23,924 nt of DNA, taken from Coriobacteriia bacterium. GTDB taxonomy: Bacteria > Actinomycetota > Coriobacteriia > Anaerosomatales > SLCP01. Shown here one piece after another: positions 22,191 to 23,924 of the stretch. Made by a program: the position numbers and the translations under genes. The DNA is taken from NCBI GenBank assembly GCA_007125735.1, contig SLCP01000106.1:1-23924 (forward strand), in the 5' to 3' direction. Below the pieces are notes generated by a model. The model saw only the letters and a program-made list of their open reading frames with translations, was not told the origin of the DNA and made no database searches. The first letter of the stretch is position 1; the number at the start of each line of letters is the position of its first letter.

Positions 22191-23210
22191 CTAGCTGTCG
22201 ATCAGGTCCATACCGTGCAGCTCGTCGGTCGCATCGCGGCCCATGAGAGCGCCGGCTGCCGAGGAGACCGCCACACCGTCGTGCACGATCAGGCGCACCT
22301 GGTGCGCGATCGGGAGCTCGAGACCGTAGCGTGTCGCGAGCTCGTCGACGGTCATGCAGCTCACCGCGCCCTCCGCGACCATGCCGGTCTCCTGCTCGAA
22401 GTCGGCGACCGTGCCTCCGCGCGCGATACGCTCGCCCAGCCCGCGGTTGCGGCTGTGGCGCGACGTGCACGTCGCGATGAGGTCGCCCATCCCGGCGAGC
22501 CCCATGTACGTGAGCGGGTTGGCGCCCTCGGCCCTGCCGAGGCGACTCATCTCGGCGAGTCCGCGGGTCATGAGGGTGGCCTTGGTGTTGTCACCGTAGC
22601 CGAGGCCGTCGGACATGCCGGCCGCCACCGCGATGACGTTCTTGGCTGCCCCGGCGAGTTCGACCCCTACGATGTCGGGGTTCGTGTACGCGCGGAACGT
22701 GCGTGTCATGAACAGGTCGCGCAGCGCCACGCCGAGAGCGGGATCGTAGGCTGAGATGACGGTCGCGGACGGGATACCCGCCGAGACCTCCTCGGCATGG
22801 TTGGGCCCCGAGAGCGCGGCGAACATCTCGCGGTGGCCGAGCACATCGGCGAGCACCTCGGTCATGCGTAGCAACGAGCCGCGCTCGAGTCCCTTGGCGA
22901 GCGAGACGATCGGCGCGCGGCCGTTCCACACACCGGCCATCGCCTCGGCCGCACTGCGGACCGCCTGGGAGGGTGTAGCGACGATGATGACGTCCGCCCC
23001 ATCGAGCGCCTCCTCGACGTCTGCCGTGCCCCAGACCGCTTCGGGAAGCGTGAGTTCGCGCAGGTAGCGGGGGTTGCGATGCTCGGTGGTGATCGCCTCG
23101 GCGACCTCGGCAGAGCGCGCCCAGAGTGCAGTGCGCACCCCCTTGCCGCCAAGGATCGACGCCACGGCGGTGCCCCACGAACCCGCTCCGATGACCGCTG
23201 CGCTTCTCAC
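22191..23210 (-). CDS. gpsA: Glycerol-3-phosphate dehydrogenase [NAD(P)+]
   Basis: Reduces dihydroxyacetone phosphate to sn-glycerol 3-phosphate for phospholipids. It has 339 residues. Motifs are the Rossmann loop VIGAGSWGTA, HRNPRYL, VATPSQAVR, SLAKGLERGS, LSGPNHAEEVSAGIPSATVI, ELAGAAKNVIAVAAGMSDGLGYGDNTKATLMTRG split over the hinge helix, and GLAGMGDLIATCTS. The GTG at 23210 overlaps the plsY stop as GTGA, so it is coupled to the enzyme that uses its product. Confidence 0.95.
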   Translation of the reverse strand: MRSAAVIGAGSWGTAVASILGGKGVRTALWARSAEVAEAITTEHRNPRYLRELTLPEAVWGTADVEEALDGADVIIVATPSQAVRSAAEAMAGVWNGRAPIVSLAKGLERGSLLRMTEVLADVLGHREMFAALSGPNHAEEVSAGIPSATVISAYDPALGVALRDLFMTRTFRAYTNPDIVGVELAGAAKNVIAVAAGMSDGLGYGDNTKATLMTRGLAEMSRLGRAEGANPLTYMGLAGMGDLIATCTSRHSRNRGLGERIARGGTVADFEQETGMVAEGAVSCMTVDELATRYGLELPIAHQVRLIVHDGVAVSSAAGALMGRDATDELHGMDLIDS

Positions 23211-23872
23211 GACGTGCGCCCCTCCTCGTCAGGCCCGGCCGTTCGCTTCCCTACCGAGATTCTAGCCTCTTCGCCCCGCCAGATGCGGCCGATGTTGGCA
23301 CGGTGCCGCCAGATGACGAGCGCAGCGGCGAGGAACGAGAGGGCGACGAACGCGATGCGATCACCGTAGAGGAGCAGCATCAACACCGGGAACTGAAGCG
23401 CGATGACGATCGAGCCGAGGCTCACGATCCGCGTGATGTAGATGACGAGGACGAAGGTCCCGAACAGTATCGGCCACGCGAGCGGAGTGATGACGAGAAG
23501 CGCTCCGGCGGCCGTTGCCACGCCCTTGCCGCCGGTGAAGCGGACGTAGGGCGAGTACGAGTGGCCGAGGACCGCCGCGATCATCGCACCGATGAGCACC
23601 CAGTCGTGCGCGGTCTCCGAGATGCCCGGCGGGTGGACCAGGACCGCCACGCCGACAGCGGCCGCGCCCTTCGCGATGTCGAGCCCGAACGTCGCGAGCG
23701 CGGCCTTAGCGCCGAGGACCCGCAAGACGTTGGTGGCGCCGAGGTTGCCCGAGCCGTGCTCGCGGACGTCGACGCCGTAGAAGCGCTTCCCGATGACGAG
23801 GGCGAACGGTATGGCGCCGATGAAGTACGCGGCAACGAGCGCGCCAGCGATGCGCACGACACTCTCGGCCAT
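23207..23872 (-). CDS. plsY: Acyl-phosphate:glycerol-3-phosphate acyltransferase PlsY
   Basis: Membrane enzyme moving an acyl group from acyl-phosphate to glycerol 3-phosphate, the first step of phospholipid synthesis. It has 221 residues with several hydrophobic segments. The three conserved loops are HGSGNLGATNVLR, FGLDIAKG with YVRFTGGKGVATAAG, and the later SLGSIVIA. The ATG at 23872 is preferred because AAGGA lies 6 nt upstream; a GTG at 23875 is one codon earlier but too close to that site. The start overlaps the der stop. The C-terminal 30 residues are charged and lie in the cytosol. Confidence 0.94.
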   Translation of the reverse strand: MAESVVRIAGALVAAYFIGAIPFALVIGKRFYGVDVREHGSGNLGATNVLRVLGAKAALATFGLDIAKGAAAVGVAVLVHPPGISETAHDWVLIGAMIAAVLGHSYSPYVRFTGGKGVATAAGALLVITPLAWPILFGTFVLVIYITRIVSLGSIVIALQFPVLMLLLYGDRIAFVALSFLAAALVIWRHRANIGRIWRGEEARISVGKRTAGPDEEGRTS

Positions 23873-23924
23873 CACGTGTCCTTCGACTTGAACTTGAGGA
23901 TGATCGGCGTCCCCGTGAAGTCGA
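23872..23924 (-). CDS. der: GTPase Der (C-terminal end only)
   Basis: The last 16 residues and the stop codon are visible (DFTGTPIILKFKSKDT). The DFTGTPI motif is the end of the KH-like domain of the ribosome-assembly GTPase Der (EngA), which usually reads F-DFTGTPIRL. The der-plsY-gpsA order is common in bacteria. The rest lies beyond the right edge of the window. Confidence 0.75.
   Translation of the reverse strand, partial: DFTGTPIILKFKSKDT

Noticed and set aside
1..23924. CRISPR arrays, insertion sequences, tRNA or rRNA genes, prophage genes
   Set aside because: No repeat-spacer pattern, transposase motif, tRNA cloverleaf or phage gene was seen; the window looks like core chromosome.

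Overview
The window is GC-rich, densely coded bacterial chromosome, read almost entirely from the minus strand; the only convincing plus-strand protein gene is rpiA. Gene content suggests an actinobacterium, perhaps close to the Coriobacteriia: a DnaE2-type polymerase preceded by a DUF6504 protein and a GAAC-N4-GTTC LexA box, an isc-type (not suf) Fe-S operon, high GC and frequent GTG starts. This assignment is inferred from gene content, not from a marker gene.

Layout from left to right. (1) 1-3329: an SOS-type operon, DUF6504 protein then an error-prone DNA polymerase III alpha subunit whose 3' end runs off the window, with a LexA box in its promoter. (2) 3477-4193: rpiA on the plus strand, overlapping tail-to-tail with the next gene. 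(3) 4141-6445: a redox operon of Fe superoxide dismutase, an FMN-dependent oxidoreductase and a DUF3179 lipoprotein. The DUF3179 frame is interrupted by one in-frame TGA exactly where the family's CPLC motif has its first cysteine, which makes it a candidate selenoprotein (UPLC). (4) 6783-9474: a DtxR-type metal regulator carrying a FeoA-like tail, followed by feoB, with a palindromic operator in the promoter. (5) 9475-9963: no protein gene on either strand, but a plus-strand promoter, an 11-bp closing helix and an intrinsic terminator that together look like a free-standing structured RNA. (6) 9964-16650: a nine-gene operon, iscR-like, iscS, iscU, mnmA, PHP phosphatase, nif3-like, zinc-ribbon coiled-coil protein, rnhA, queD, with a strong promoter and a palindrome just downstream of its -10. 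(7) 16783-17517: an unrecognised conserved-looking protein. (8) 17518-17821: a second small plus-strand RNA candidate with promoter, two hairpins and a terminator-like hairpin. (9) 17822-21484: ribH, ribBA, ribE, ribD behind a clear FMN riboswitch. (10) 21501-23924: rpe, gpsA, plsY and the last codons of der.

Much of the window concerns iron, Fe-S and flavin economy. FeoB brings in ferrous iron under a metal-sensing repressor. IscS and IscU build Fe-S clusters under a three-cysteine Rrf2 regulator, and IscS also supplies sulfur to MnmA for tRNA thiolation. The rib operon makes the FMN used by oxidoreductases such as the one next to SodB. rpiA and rpe link to the pentose phosphate pool that feeds riboflavin synthesis, and gpsA with plsY start phospholipid synthesis. 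Start-stop overlaps (ATGA or GTGA) recur and suggest translational coupling inside the operons.

The items most worth following up are the in-frame TGA in the DUF3179 gene and the two intergenic RNA candidates at 9719-9912 and 17677-17795.
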